64,000 bases of DNA from an uncultured Bacteroidales bacterium. Its GTDB lineage: Bacteria; Bacteroidota; Bacteroidia; Bacteroidales; Paludibacteraceae. Where the stretch lies: the NCBI GenBank assembly GCA_934728255.1, contig CAKVEC010000008.1, positions 1 to 64,000 on the forward strand, read 5' to 3'. Positions 31,386 to 39,821 of this stretch are shown piece by piece. A model generated the notes under the pieces. That model saw only the letters and a program-made list of their open reading frames with translations, did not search any database and was not told the origin of the DNA. Position numbers and translations under genes: made by a program. Within the stretch, counting starts at the first letter, position 1; each line of letters opens with the position of its first letter.

Positions 31386-33149
31386 CTATTCCCAACCGGG
31401 GTTTTGCGTGAGGGCGTTCTCGGTGAGGATAATCTCGGTGAGCGGAATGGGATACAGATAATGCTTGTCCTCGAATTTCCGTCCGCCGCCGGGTTGCTCC
31501 AACGTGCCGTGCACAAGTTTGGCACCCCTATCGCCATCGGGATAAAGCACGATGTCCGTGCCTATTTTCAGAAATATCGATGTCAGGTCAAAGGGTTTCT
31601 TGGTCTGCCAGAGAATCAGATTGGACTTGCCGTCGCCCGACAGGTCGTATTTGCCTTCTCCCGCAAAAGCGGCACCGAGCATCGGTTGCGCCAGGGCTTC
31701 GCCCTCCGCCCAACGCATAAGATCGTCGTAGCGGAAGCCCTCCAGCACCAGTTCCACTGCCCGCTCACGACGCACCTCCAACACAGCAGCACGTTGCGCT
31801 GACGGCGTGCGAGTGATCTGCGGATAGAGGGTTTGCAGATACGGGTCCTCGGCGGTAAGCGACGAGAGCACGAGGTGCGGCATACCGACACGGTCGCGCA
31901 GGAGGTTGAGCGACATATCAAGGTCGGCTTGCGTAAGCGTCCCGAGTTCGGATTTCGCCTCGGCATAGATAAGGCACTGCTCCGCCAAGCGGAAGAGTGG
32001 CATATCGTTGTCGGACTTGTTATAGCCGTAGGAATCTTCGAGGACGTACTTGATGAGTTGGTAGCCCGTAGGCGACGTGGAGAACGTGTAGGGTTCGACC
32101 TCGGTCTTGTTGAACGCGACATACCGCCCCGGCACGAAGAGCGTCTGCGCCAGACGCGGGTCGCGGTCGGACAGTTCGCGGTGGAGCGAGATGGTGTCGT
32201 AGCCCTCTATGTTGGTATAGGGTTCGCCTGTTGCGAGCAGGTACTGGTTGAGCAGATGCTTGGTAGCCCCGCACTGCCCCTCGGACTGACAGCGCAGGTA
32301 GGAAGTGGCGTTATGGGTAAGTGAGATTGTGGCGTTGTAGGCACGGGCGAGGATAACCTCGTCGGGGTCGGCAGTGAGCGAAGTGAACAAGTCGCGATAA
32401 GGCTGCGTGCCGCCGATATGGAGCGAGTATCCGCCTTGGGCGAGGACGGTACGGGAAGCCTCAGCGGCTTGCGTGAGCAGGTCTTGGACCGTCTGCTCGT
32501 CTCCCTGCTGATGGTAGCGGAGCCAAGTTCCCTCGAAAAGGGCGATACGCGCTTTGAGGGCAAGAGCGGTATAGCGGTTAACCTCGTAAGGCGTGTGGGC
32601 GGTACGCATAAGCGGCACGGCACGGTCGAGGTCGGCTAATGCCTTTTGAATGATCTGTGTGCGGTTCTCGCGCGGGCGGCGCAGTTGGGCGATGTCACTG
32701 CTGCTGACAGGTTCGTCATACCACGGCACATCGCCGAAGCGGCGCACTTTGTCGTAGTAGAACAAGGCGCGGAAAAAGAGCGCCACGCCCGTGTAGTGGT
32801 TACGGGCGATAGTGTCCTCGGTGCATTGACCGACATGCTGCAGGAAATAGTTGATATGGCGCAGATCCTCCCATTGCCAATATGCTTCGCCCGAATTGAT
32901 GGTACGCGTACCGAGAACCACATCGGCAAGGCTGTTGCTGATAGTAAGGTCGGACGGCTCGTTGTACAGGTCGGACGCTGCGGGCAACATTGTATAGAAC
33001 TGCGTGGTGTAGCGGCGCAGTTCGCTCTCGTTGCTGAAGAACGTAGCAGAGTTGGTAGTGTCCTTGGGGACACGGTCGAGTACACCGTCGCAACTTGCGA
33101 GAGACAGGAGACAGAACAACAGAAAGTAAATATATGTATTTCTATTCAT
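31386..33149 (-). CDS. SusD/RagB-family outer-membrane nutrient-binding lipoprotein
   Basis: A 587-residue lipoprotein (MNRNTYIYFLLFCLLSLASC, lipobox LASC, mature Cys20). The N-terminal helix after DGVLDRVPKDTTNSATFF, the TPR-like helices (HYTGVALFFRALFYYDKVRRFGDVPWYDEP) and the C-terminal EVRRERAVELVLEGFRYDDLMRW are family signatures. It forms the lid over the SusC-type channel and captures the substrate. It starts 13 bp after the SusC gene. Substrate cannot be inferred from SusD alone. Confidence 0.95.
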   Translation of the reverse strand: MNRNTYIYFLLFCLLSLASCDGVLDRVPKDTTNSATFFSNESELRRYTTQFYTMLPAASDLYNEPSDLTISNSLADVVLGTRTINSGEAYWQWEDLRHINYFLQHVGQCTEDTIARNHYTGVALFFRALFYYDKVRRFGDVPWYDEPVSSSDIAQLRRPRENRTQIIQKALADLDRAVPLMRTAHTPYEVNRYTALALKARIALFEGTWLRYHQQGDEQTVQDLLTQAAEASRTVLAQGGYSLHIGGTQPYRDLFTSLTADPDEVILARAYNATISLTHNATSYLRCQSEGQCGATKHLLNQYLLATGEPYTNIEGYDTISLHRELSDRDPRLAQTLFVPGRYVAFNKTEVEPYTFSTSPTGYQLIKYVLEDSYGYNKSDNDMPLFRLAEQCLIYAEAKSELGTLTQADLDMSLNLLRDRVGMPHLVLSSLTAEDPYLQTLYPQITRTPSAQRAAVLEVRRERAVELVLEGFRYDDLMRWAEGEALAQPMLGAAFAGEGKYDLSGDGKSNLILWQTKKPFDLTSIFLKIGTDIVLYPDGDRGAKLVHGTLEQPGGGRKFEDKHYLYPIPLTEIILTENALTQNPGWE

Positions 33150-33161
33150 ATTGCGTATTAT

Positions 33162-36100
33162 TTAGAAATCGATACTTGCGCCCACGGAGAAAGTGCGATT
33201 GAAGTTGTAGGCTACACCCGAATTGGCATACTTGGTATCCGAAGAGGTTGCCTGCTCGGGGTCAACGTACTTGGAATGTTTGCGCAGCGGTGAGAGATAG
33301 AACAGGTTCTCGCCCGACACATAGAAACGCAAGTTGCTGACCACCTTGTTCTTAGGCAGCGGGACGGTATAACCGAGAGTGAGGTTCTTCAAGCGGAAAT
33401 ACGCCACATTCTGCAGATAGCGGTCGTTGGTAGCATTGAGCGAATAGCCTTCCTCGAGTGCCTCATAACCGCGTGCACGGGGGAAATAGGCATCAGTGTT
33501 GTCCTCCGACCAAACCTGATTGAGGAAATGGGTCGGGATAAATGAGCAGTACGGACGGCTGTAAGGTCCCCAGAAAGAGATGGCATTACCGCTCGGGTAC
33601 CAGTCCTGGTGCCCTACGCCGGTGAAGAAAGCGGAGAAGTCAATGCCGTTCCACGCCAACGACAATTTGATATTGTAGTTGTAGCGCGGGAGGGTGTTGC
33701 CTATCACTTTCAGGTCGCCGTGATCATCGAGGGTGTTGGCACCATAGGAGATGACACCGTCGCCGTTCAGGTCGGCATAGCGGATATCACCCGCCTGCAA
33801 ACCAGGCGTACCGAGAGAACCATGCATAATATTGTCGTACATCGTGGAGTGGTCTACATCGACGGCTGCCATATAGGCATTGACCTCCTCTTGCGAGGCA
33901 AAGAGTCCGTCGGCGTGGTAGCCCCATATCTCGCCGAGACGCTGACCGGTATAGTAGTCGGTAAGGATATTCGATGGGTTGTTATAGCGGGTAACGTCCG
34001 TTACATAGTCGCTCAAGCCGAAACTGATGCTGTACTCAAAGGGGTGCTTGCCCGCGCGAAACGAGTCCGCCCAACCGATAGAGAACTCCCAACCGCGGGT
34101 GCGCATATCGGCGATGTTCTGCCGCGGCTCGTCAGCCCCATAGACCGACGGCAGTTTCATACCCGCACAGAGCATGTTCTTGGTATCGCGGATATAGCCG
34201 TCTATGCTCATTGTCAGCCGGTTGCGCAGGAAACCGAAGTCCCAACCGAGGTCGTAAGTCGTAACGGTCTCCCATGTCAGGTCAGACGCTTTCGGATCGT
34301 CCTCCCTGGCGATATACGCCAGTGTCTTGCCGTCGAGGGTATATTTGACAGTCTCACCGGTGCGGATACTCTCGATATAGGTATAGTAGTCGTCTATGTT
34401 CTGGTTGCCGAGACTACCGATGGAAAAACGCAGTTTGCTGTTGCTCCATGCGTTGCTAATCGGCTGCCAGAAACGCTCCTCACTCATGCGCCAGCCCAGC
34501 GAGGCAGACGGCACAAACACCCAGCGGTGCTTCGGGGCAAAACGGGACGAACCGTCGCCGCGTGCGGAGAGTTCCACCAGATAACGCCCCGCATAGTCAT
34601 AGTTCGCACGCAGAAAGAAACCAAGCGTGGCATATTCAGCAATGCTGCCATCAAGAACGGTTACTTCCCCCGTAGCAAGGTTGAAAGCATCGAGTTCGGT
34701 GTCGGACAAATCCAACTGACGTGCCTTGCTGCTGCGCTGCTCGTAGGTCTCGAACTGCCCGCCACCCGTCAGTTTGAGCGAGTGTGCACCCGCAAAGGTA
34801 TGGCTGTAAGTGGCATAGATATTCAGGTTGTGGTTCTGTACACGGTAGTACTGCTCCTGGTAGTAGTCCTGCGCTTTCTCGGTAGTGAGCCACAGCACCT
34901 CGCCCGCTTTCTGCGAATACGGCACATTCGCCGAGCGGTTGCGGTACTCGCGATAGCGGAACGAATAGGCATACTCAGCGGTAAGCGTCAGATCAGGGAT
35001 GATGTCGAAATCAAAGCGGTTGCGCGTTACAATCTCGCGGTCGAGATTGGTGTTGCGGTGCTTGTTGTTGATAAAGATAGCACTCACACCGTCCATCACC
35101 GTAGAGGTACGGTTGGCATTGGTGTTGTAATAGACAGGATAGCCCTCGGGCGTAGTGGCGGGAACGCACGCCAAAGCGTGGGCGTAGGTCAGACGCAGCA
35201 TATTCGACATAGACGACATACCCGGAAAGAAACGGCGCGAAGCAAAGAAATTGGTATTGGAGGTAAAGCGCACCCAAGGCTTGATTTGTGCAGTGAGTTT
35301 GGCACGGACGGAGTAGTTCTTGTACCAATCGTTCACCTGCTGAAAGATACCGTCTTGGTCAAAATAGCGACCCGAGACGTAGTATTTGACCTTGTCGTTA
35401 CCGCCACTGATACTCAGGTTATGCTCCTGCTGCATACGGTTTTGGCGGTATGTCCAGTTATACCAGTCGAAATTGGCATAGTACTTATAGGTACCATCCG
35501 CCTGCTCCACCACCCACGGACGCGCAGGGTTCTCGGTCTTGTCGTTGAGACGCGCCTCGAGTTCGGCATAGTCGGCTTCGGTGTAGCCCGTATAGTTGCG
35601 CCCGTCCTTGGGCGTCATAAACATATCGTTGATTTTCGCCGACCAATAGCCCGTAGTGATGTAGTCGGTAGAGGTGGTATTTTGGCTCCAGCCCGCACGA
35701 TACGAATAGGATATTTTCGCCTTGCCTTCCGCACCGCTCTTGGTGGTAACCAACACCACGCCCGCCGAGGCTTTTGCACCATAGATAGCCGATGCACTGG
35801 CGTCTTTCAGAATAGATACACTCTCTATATCGTTGGCATTCAAGCGACTGAGACTGCCCTCCACCCCGTCAATCAACACGAGGGGCGAGGCACCGCTGGT
35901 GAGCGAACTCACACCACGGATATTGATCTGCATACCCGCATCGGGCGAACCGCTGTTGGCTACGATGTTCAGTCCCGGGTCTGCCCCCTGCAACGCCTGT
36001 GCCGCATTGGCAACGGAACGGTTGGAGATGTCCTTGGCATCCACCACGCTGACTGCACCGGTCAGGTTCACTTTCTTCTGCGTACCATAGCCCACCACAA

Positions 36101-36668
36101 CCACTTCATCTAACTGCTCGGTATCTTCACTGAGCACCACACGCATATTCTGTGCCGCAGCGATCTCCTGCGGCTTGTAACCTATATAGGAAAATTGCAG
36201 GCGTTGTCCCGTTGCGGCTTCAATAGAGAAATTTCCATCGAAATCAGTAATCGTACCCGTAGAAGTGCCGGCAATGACGATATTGGCACCTATGATCGGT
36301 TCGCCCTGTTTGTCTGTTACCGTACCGCTTACTATGGATGATGCTACGGTTGTCTGTTTTATGGCTGGGCGCAACACGATATGGGTCTGCCCCGCCATCT
36401 CATACTCCAAACCACGCGGAGGTAATACCTCACGTAGCAACTCGCGCACCGAGAGGGTACGCTGAATGGTGATGTTGGCAGAGTCGTTGCTCAGCACCGC
36501 CGTGCGGTAGGAGAAACGGTAGTCAGTCTGCGTCTCAACAGCAGTCATTACATCCCGCAGGGAGGCGCGGCTGAGATTCAGACTCACCACTTTGTCTTGC
36601 GCCATAGCCTGCAGCGACAGCAGAAAGCACAAGGCTACAGCCGAAAAGAGTTTGTGTTTGCGTATCAT
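33162..36668 (-). CDS. SusC/RagA-family TonB-dependent receptor with an STN signalling domain
   Basis: An 1168-residue outer-membrane transporter. In order: signal peptide (1-24), STN domain (about 28-100, VVSLNLSRASLRDVMTAVETQT), carboxypeptidase-like regulatory domain (about 113-190, VSGTVTDKQGEPIIGANIVI), plug domain (VVVGYGTQKKVNLTGAV, then LINIRG-type NIRGVSSL and VLIDGVEGSL), and a beta barrel ending SVGASIDF. The STN domain is the part that speaks to a FecR anti-sigma factor, which is encoded nearby (24152-25048). It pairs with the SusD gene 13 bp downstream. A 16-bp perfect palindrome lies upstream of its promoter. Confidence 0.95.
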   Translation of the reverse strand: MIRKHKLFSAVALCFLLSLQAMAQDKVVSLNLSRASLRDVMTAVETQTDYRFSYRTAVLSNDSANITIQRTLSVRELLREVLPPRGLEYEMAGQTHIVLRPAIKQTTVASSIVSGTVTDKQGEPIIGANIVIAGTSTGTITDFDGNFSIEAATGQRLQFSYIGYKPQEIAAAQNMRVVLSEDTEQLDEVVVVGYGTQKKVNLTGAVSVVDAKDISNRSVANAAQALQGADPGLNIVANSGSPDAGMQINIRGVSSLTSGASPLVLIDGVEGSLSRLNANDIESVSILKDASASAIYGAKASAGVVLVTTKSGAEGKAKISYSYRAGWSQNTTSTDYITTGYWSAKINDMFMTPKDGRNYTGYTEADYAELEARLNDKTENPARPWVVEQADGTYKYYANFDWYNWTYRQNRMQQEHNLSISGGNDKVKYYVSGRYFDQDGIFQQVNDWYKNYSVRAKLTAQIKPWVRFTSNTNFFASRRFFPGMSSMSNMLRLTYAHALACVPATTPEGYPVYYNTNANRTSTVMDGVSAIFINNKHRNTNLDREIVTRNRFDFDIIPDLTLTAEYAYSFRYREYRNRSANVPYSQKAGEVLWLTTEKAQDYYQEQYYRVQNHNLNIYATYSHTFAGAHSLKLTGGGQFETYEQRSSKARQLDLSDTELDAFNLATGEVTVLDGSIAEYATLGFFLRANYDYAGRYLVELSARGDGSSRFAPKHRWVFVPSASLGWRMSEERFWQPISNAWSNSKLRFSIGSLGNQNIDDYYTYIESIRTGETVKYTLDGKTLAYIAREDDPKASDLTWETVTTYDLGWDFGFLRNRLTMSIDGYIRDTKNMLCAGMKLPSVYGADEPRQNIADMRTRGWEFSIGWADSFRAGKHPFEYSISFGLSDYVTDVTRYNNPSNILTDYYTGQRLGEIWGYHADGLFASQEEVNAYMAAVDVDHSTMYDNIMHGSLGTPGLQAGDIRYADLNGDGVISYGANTLDDHGDLKVIGNTLPRYNYNIKLSLAWNGIDFSAFFTGVGHQDWYPSGNAISFWGPYSRPYCSFIPTHFLNQVWSEDNTDAYFPRARGYEALEEGYSLNATNDRYLQNVAYFRLKNLTLGYTVPLPKNKVVSNLRFYVSGENLFYLSPLRKHSKYVDPEQATSSDTKYANSGVAYNFNRTFSVGASIDF

Positions 36669-36719
36669 TAGTATAAATAATGTGTTTGCAAGGGTTTCTA
36701 TAAAGAAAGTCGCAAAAAC

Positions 36720-36760
36720 AAAGATAATGTACCGAAGAATTTATATGTTGTACAACATAG
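36720..36760 (-). promoter_or_regulatory. Probable promoter of the SusC operon with a 16-bp palindromic operator
   Basis: On the minus strand TATCTTTG (36721-36728) resembles the -7 box but no TTG stands 20 bp upstream. Instead the perfect palindrome TATGTTGTACAACATA occupies 36745-36760. This suggests activation by a dedicated regulator or by the ECF sigma factor rather than the housekeeping sigma. Confidence 0.5.
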
Positions 36761-36796
36761 TTTTTATATATTTTTCTATGTCCGCAGCGGAAAAAA

Positions 36797-36840
36797 AACA
36801 TAGCCCGTTGCGCAATGTATAATTGCGTAACGGGCTATAA
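36797..36840 (-). terminator. Terminator of the DUF4160-DUF2442 operon
   Basis: AGCCCGTT-GCAAT/ATTGC-AACGGGCT stem followed on the minus strand by ATGTTTTTTTTCC. It separates the small operon from the SusC promoter. Confidence 0.85.
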
Positions 36841-36858
36841 CAGGGTGAAAACCGTAGT

Positions 36859-37095
36859 TTAAGCCGTTTTACCTAATTCATAGAGATATTCGGGAGCAAA
36901 ATCGGCTCCGTTCTCCCACTCTACCGTATTAAATTTGATTGAGAAACGCTTAAAATACTCAATGTTTTTCAATGGAGCAAACACTTCTCCATCAAGGGAC
37001 GAAGACAAATCAACGACCTTTATCTCACCATTATTAAAAGTGAGCCGCAATTTGTAACCTTCCAGATATTCGGCATGTGTAACTTCCAAAAACAT
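36859..37095 (-). CDS. DUF2442 small protein
   Basis: A 78-residue protein with the DUF2442 pattern: EVTHAEYLEGYKLRLTFNNGEIKVVDLSSSL then VFAPLKNIEYFKRFSIKFNTVEWENGADFAPEYLYEL. It follows a DUF4160 gene by 8 bp. Such pairs are frequent in bacterial genomes and behave like small two-gene cassettes. Some DUF2442 proteins are annotated as regulators or toxin-antitoxin-like partners, but no function is established here. Confidence 0.85.
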   Translation of the reverse strand: MFLEVTHAEYLEGYKLRLTFNNGEIKVVDLSSSLDGEVFAPLKNIEYFKRFSIKFNTVEWENGADFAPEYLYELGKTA

Positions 37096-37103
37096 AGTTC
37101 CGT

Positions 37104-37361
37104 TTATTTAAGAGGTTCTATTTTGCCGAGTGGAGCACCGCTCTGTGCCAACTCCCATTTTTCCATCAACTCATCACGATGCAGATCCAACCACTCCAAA
37201 ATCATTCGAAGCGCACGCCCTGGCATCTCGCCTTTTACCACCCCGTCTTGGATATTCACAATACAACGATAATCACCATACCATGCATAGAAATGCGGTG
37301 GCATATGATCCTTGTAATTCATCCAAATCAAAATCCCGTAAAAATCACTTATTTGTGGCAT
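37104..37361 (-). CDS. DUF4160 small protein
   Basis: An 85-residue protein with the DUF4160 signature PQISDFYGILIWMNYKDHMPPHFYAWYGDYRCIVNI, where HxxPHFHA-like residues (HMPPHFYA) are the hallmark. ATG 37361 is the natural start because a perfect promoter lies at 37379-37410; an in-frame extension to 37514 would precede the promoter. It is paired with DUF2442. Function unknown. Confidence 0.85.
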   Translation of the reverse strand: MPQISDFYGILIWMNYKDHMPPHFYAWYGDYRCIVNIQDGVVKGEMPGRALRMILEWLDLHRDELMEKWELAQSGAPLGKIEPLK

Positions 37362-37378
37362 AATTGTATATTTTGTCT

Positions 37379-37410
37379 GCAAAACTACCGTTTTTTTTCG
37401 ATATATGCAA
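37379..37410 (-). promoter_or_regulatory. Promoter of the DUF4160-DUF2442 pair
   Basis: Minus strand: TTG (37408-37410), 20-bp spacer, TAGTTTTGC (37379-37387). Confidence 0.8.
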
Positions 37411-37544
37411 ATTTTATTCTTGATTATTGATTTTTCAAGCCCCATAGCCCGCTGCACTAAACTAATGTGCAAAGGGCTAAAGGACAAGGTAACCGCATCA
37501 AAATATCCTTCCAAAATTATGCAGAATATGCACTCTCTTTATTC

Positions 37545-37591
37545 GTAATACCAATTACGTAGAAAAGACGTAGAAAGGACGTAGAAAGAAT
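37545..37591 (-). repeat. Triple CTACGT dispersed element, copy C (full form)
   Basis: Inverted copy with three CTACGT motifs. On its upstream side (37592-37670) it keeps the extended part shared with copy D: TGCATAAAT, TATAAAACAGTGGCTTATC and GGAAAAAGCCCATT. The whole conserved unit is about 100-120 bp. Confidence 0.85.
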
Positions 37592-37702
37592 GGGCTTTTT
37601 CCGAGAGGATAAGCCACTGTTTTATACAATTTATGCATTACATATATTGCATAAAGTGTATAAAGATATTGCTTTAATGCGGAACCCCGGGTTTGGTCTT
37701 AT

Positions 37703-38512
37703 CTACTTGCCGGCGATGAAAGAGGGGGCGAGGTAGGTCTGCTCAAGAGCGTCAATGGCGGATATTTCCTCGGGAGTAAGCGTGCGGGAGGAGGTACAGA
37801 AAGAAGAAATAAAATAGTCGGATAGAGCGTGGATGTCGCTCAGAGCGACTTGTGCCTTGAGGTCATTAAGGACGTGAGGGTCTTTGGCGAGGTCTTTGAG
37901 GTTGGCAACACGCTGACGGACGGATTGGACACCGTGTTTGGAGAGTTTCTCACGGCTCGGAGTGATGGCTTGCTGGAGAGCGGCAAAATCGACATCGAAG
38001 AGCATCGTGCCATGGACGATAGTGCCTGTAGGCAGAGCATAGCAGGCATTGCCCGACACCTTGCGATCACCGACGAGAACATCATTATGCTCCGACTTGG
38101 CTGCAGCAAAACCGAGTTGCTGCAATGCACCCGCCACATTGTCCAAGTAGCGTTGAAAAACCTGTTCGGAACGGGTATCGGGAGTAATATACGACAGCAT
38201 TAAATTGCCCGCATCGGAATAGACACAGCCCCCACCGCTCTTGCGGCGGTACATCTGCACCCCGTTGGCACGGCAATAGTCCATATTCACCTCGTCTTCC
38301 ATCACCTGATGGCGACCGAAGATGACCGTAGGAGGGACAATCCACGTGAAGAAAGACTCCTGCAGGACCTCCCCTACCCCTCCTTTAGAGGAGGGGTTTT
38401 CAATATCGGATATGCTACCTGTTTTATTGTCTGATATGTGTTGGGCGAGGTATTCCTCCATAGAGAGATACCAGACGAGGCGTTTGTTCGGCGGAGTGAT
38501 GATATGTTGCAT
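37703..38512 (-). CDS. lplA: Lipoate-protein ligase A family protein
   Basis: A 269-residue biotin/lipoate ligase-fold enzyme that attaches lipoate to E2 subunits or GcvH. Motifs: RRKSGGGCVYSDAGNL (RRxSGGGxVyhD, the substrate loop) and VGDRKVSGNACYALPTGTIVHGTMLFDVD with the catalytic-type lysine in DRKVSGNA. Near residue 40 an insertion reading NPSSKGGVGEV is encoded by a C-rich palindromic repeat, apparently tolerated in a surface loop before the catalytic core. It is shorter than E. coli LplA (no full C-terminal domain), as in many single-domain ligases. Confidence 0.9.
   Translation of the reverse strand: MQHIITPPNKRLVWYLSMEEYLAQHISDNKTGSISDIENPSSKGGVGEVLQESFFTWIVPPTVIFGRHQVMEDEVNMDYCRANGVQMYRRKSGGGCVYSDAGNLMLSYITPDTRSEQVFQRYLDNVAGALQQLGFAAAKSEHNDVLVGDRKVSGNACYALPTGTIVHGTMLFDVDFAALQQAITPSREKLSKHGVQSVRQRVANLKDLAKDPHVLNDLKAQVALSDIHALSDYFISSFCTSSRTLTPEEISAIDALEQTYLAPSFIAGK
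38367..38398. repeat. C-rich palindromic insert inside lplA, copy 3
   Basis: CCTCCCCTACCCCTCC-TTTA-GAGGAGGGG, the same family as at 28712 and 28866 but read in a different frame (NPSSKGGVGEV). Confidence 0.75.
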
Positions 38513-38550
38513 GGCAGGGAGAATTTATAAGTGTGTAAATTGTTCCTTTG

Positions 38551-39819
38551 TCAATTGTCAAATGGTACAACCGTTTGTCCCTGGCAGAAACGGCGGATAA
38601 TTTGACGGTCATCGCCTGTGTAGATAAACTGCTCCAAAGCAGAGCGGGAGTCGGGGTGATGCTGCTCAATAAGCAGGGCATCGAAGGCATAGCCTTTGTC
38701 GAAAGAACCCACCCTGTCCATACCGCAAGCGGCAAAGAACCCGCCTGCCGACTTGGTAGCGAGATAGAAGGCTTCGCTCAATGTCAGGGGGGCTAATTGC
38801 CCATTGGAAGCAACATATTGCATCTTCGACATCTGTATGACATAGCGCAGCACTTCGAACATAGAGAGCGTATGTCCTCCGGAGATGTCCGAACCGAGGA
38901 CTACGGGAACACCGTGTTGCAACAGTTTGCGCACTGGCGCGATGCCCGAAGCGAGGTTGCAGTTGGAAGTCGGGCAATGGACGGCATACACTTGGTTGCG
39001 TGCCATTATGTCCAATTCCTCGCCATCGGTATAGACACAATGTGCCATAAGCGTAGGCGTGTCGCCGAACATCCCGTAGCGGCGATAGGCATCGCCGTAG
39101 CAGGTAGAGGCGGGTTCCAACTCTCTAACCCACTCTATCTCGGAGCGGTTCTCGCTCAAATGGGACTGCACAGGCAAGTGCTTGGCACGTGCCAAATCAC
39201 CGAGAGCCGACATCATCTCTGGGGTACAACTCGGTACAAAACGTGGGGTTACAATAGCACCCACACGTGGCATAGATGCCGTGTGCACCAGCATGGCTTC
39301 GGTATCACGCACCGCCTCGGCGGGAGTATTACGCAGGTTGTCGGGGCAATTACGATCCATACATACCACGCCCACCAAAGCCCCGAGCCCCGCCTCATTG
39401 AGACAATCGGCAAGGATACGGGACGATTCGCCATGAACGGTAGCAAAAACGACCGAGCGCATCGTACCGAAACGGATCAGATCCTGTACAAAACAGCGAT
39501 ACACCTCACGGGCGTACCCTGTATCGGCAAAACGTGCTTCCTCGGGAAAAGTGTAGGTATTGAGCCAAGGCAACAGTTCGAGGTCCATCGCCAACCCCAT
39601 ATTGCGATACTGGGGGGCATGGACGTGCATATCGTTCATAGCAGGGACAAGCAGACTATCCCCGAAATCAACGACGGAGACACCTGCATACCGCTCCGGC
39701 AGGGAGGTATAAACCCCCTCGACAAAACCGCTGTCATCAACCGCAATATAGCCGTGGTCGACTACCTCAAAGGCTTGCGGCGTAGGGGTATAAAGGATAT
39801 TTGCCTTGTAGATCTGCAT
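38551..39819 (-). CDS. guaD: Amidohydrolase, probable guanine deaminase
   Basis: A 422-residue metal-dependent amidohydrolase. Metal ligands appear in NDMHVHAPQY (HxH), QSHLSEN, AHCVYTD and GSDISGG. The HAPQYRNMG segment and the RNCPDNLRNTPAEAVRDTE region are characteristic of guanine deaminases. It would convert guanine to xanthine and ammonia in purine salvage. It follows gtrA with a 2-bp gap, in one strand block with alaS. Another purine/pyrimidine-type amidohydrolase cannot be excluded. Confidence 0.82.
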   Translation of the reverse strand: MQIYKANILYTPTPQAFEVVDHGYIAVDDSGFVEGVYTSLPERYAGVSVVDFGDSLLVPAMNDMHVHAPQYRNMGLAMDLELLPWLNTYTFPEEARFADTGYAREVYRCFVQDLIRFGTMRSVVFATVHGESSRILADCLNEAGLGALVGVVCMDRNCPDNLRNTPAEAVRDTEAMLVHTASMPRVGAIVTPRFVPSCTPEMMSALGDLARAKHLPVQSHLSENRSEIEWVRELEPASTCYGDAYRRYGMFGDTPTLMAHCVYTDGEELDIMARNQVYAVHCPTSNCNLASGIAPVRKLLQHGVPVVLGSDISGGHTLSMFEVLRYVIQMSKMQYVASNGQLAPLTLSEAFYLATKSAGGFFAACGMDRVGSFDKGYAFDALLIEQHHPDSRSALEQFIYTGDDRQIIRRFCQGQTVVPFDN

Positions 39820-39821
39820 AT

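Noticed and set aside
33609..36113. 834-codon open frame on the + strand opposite the SusC gene
   Set aside because: Antisense shadow; the SusC reading frame has signal peptide, STN, plug and barrel, while the opposite frame resembles nothing.
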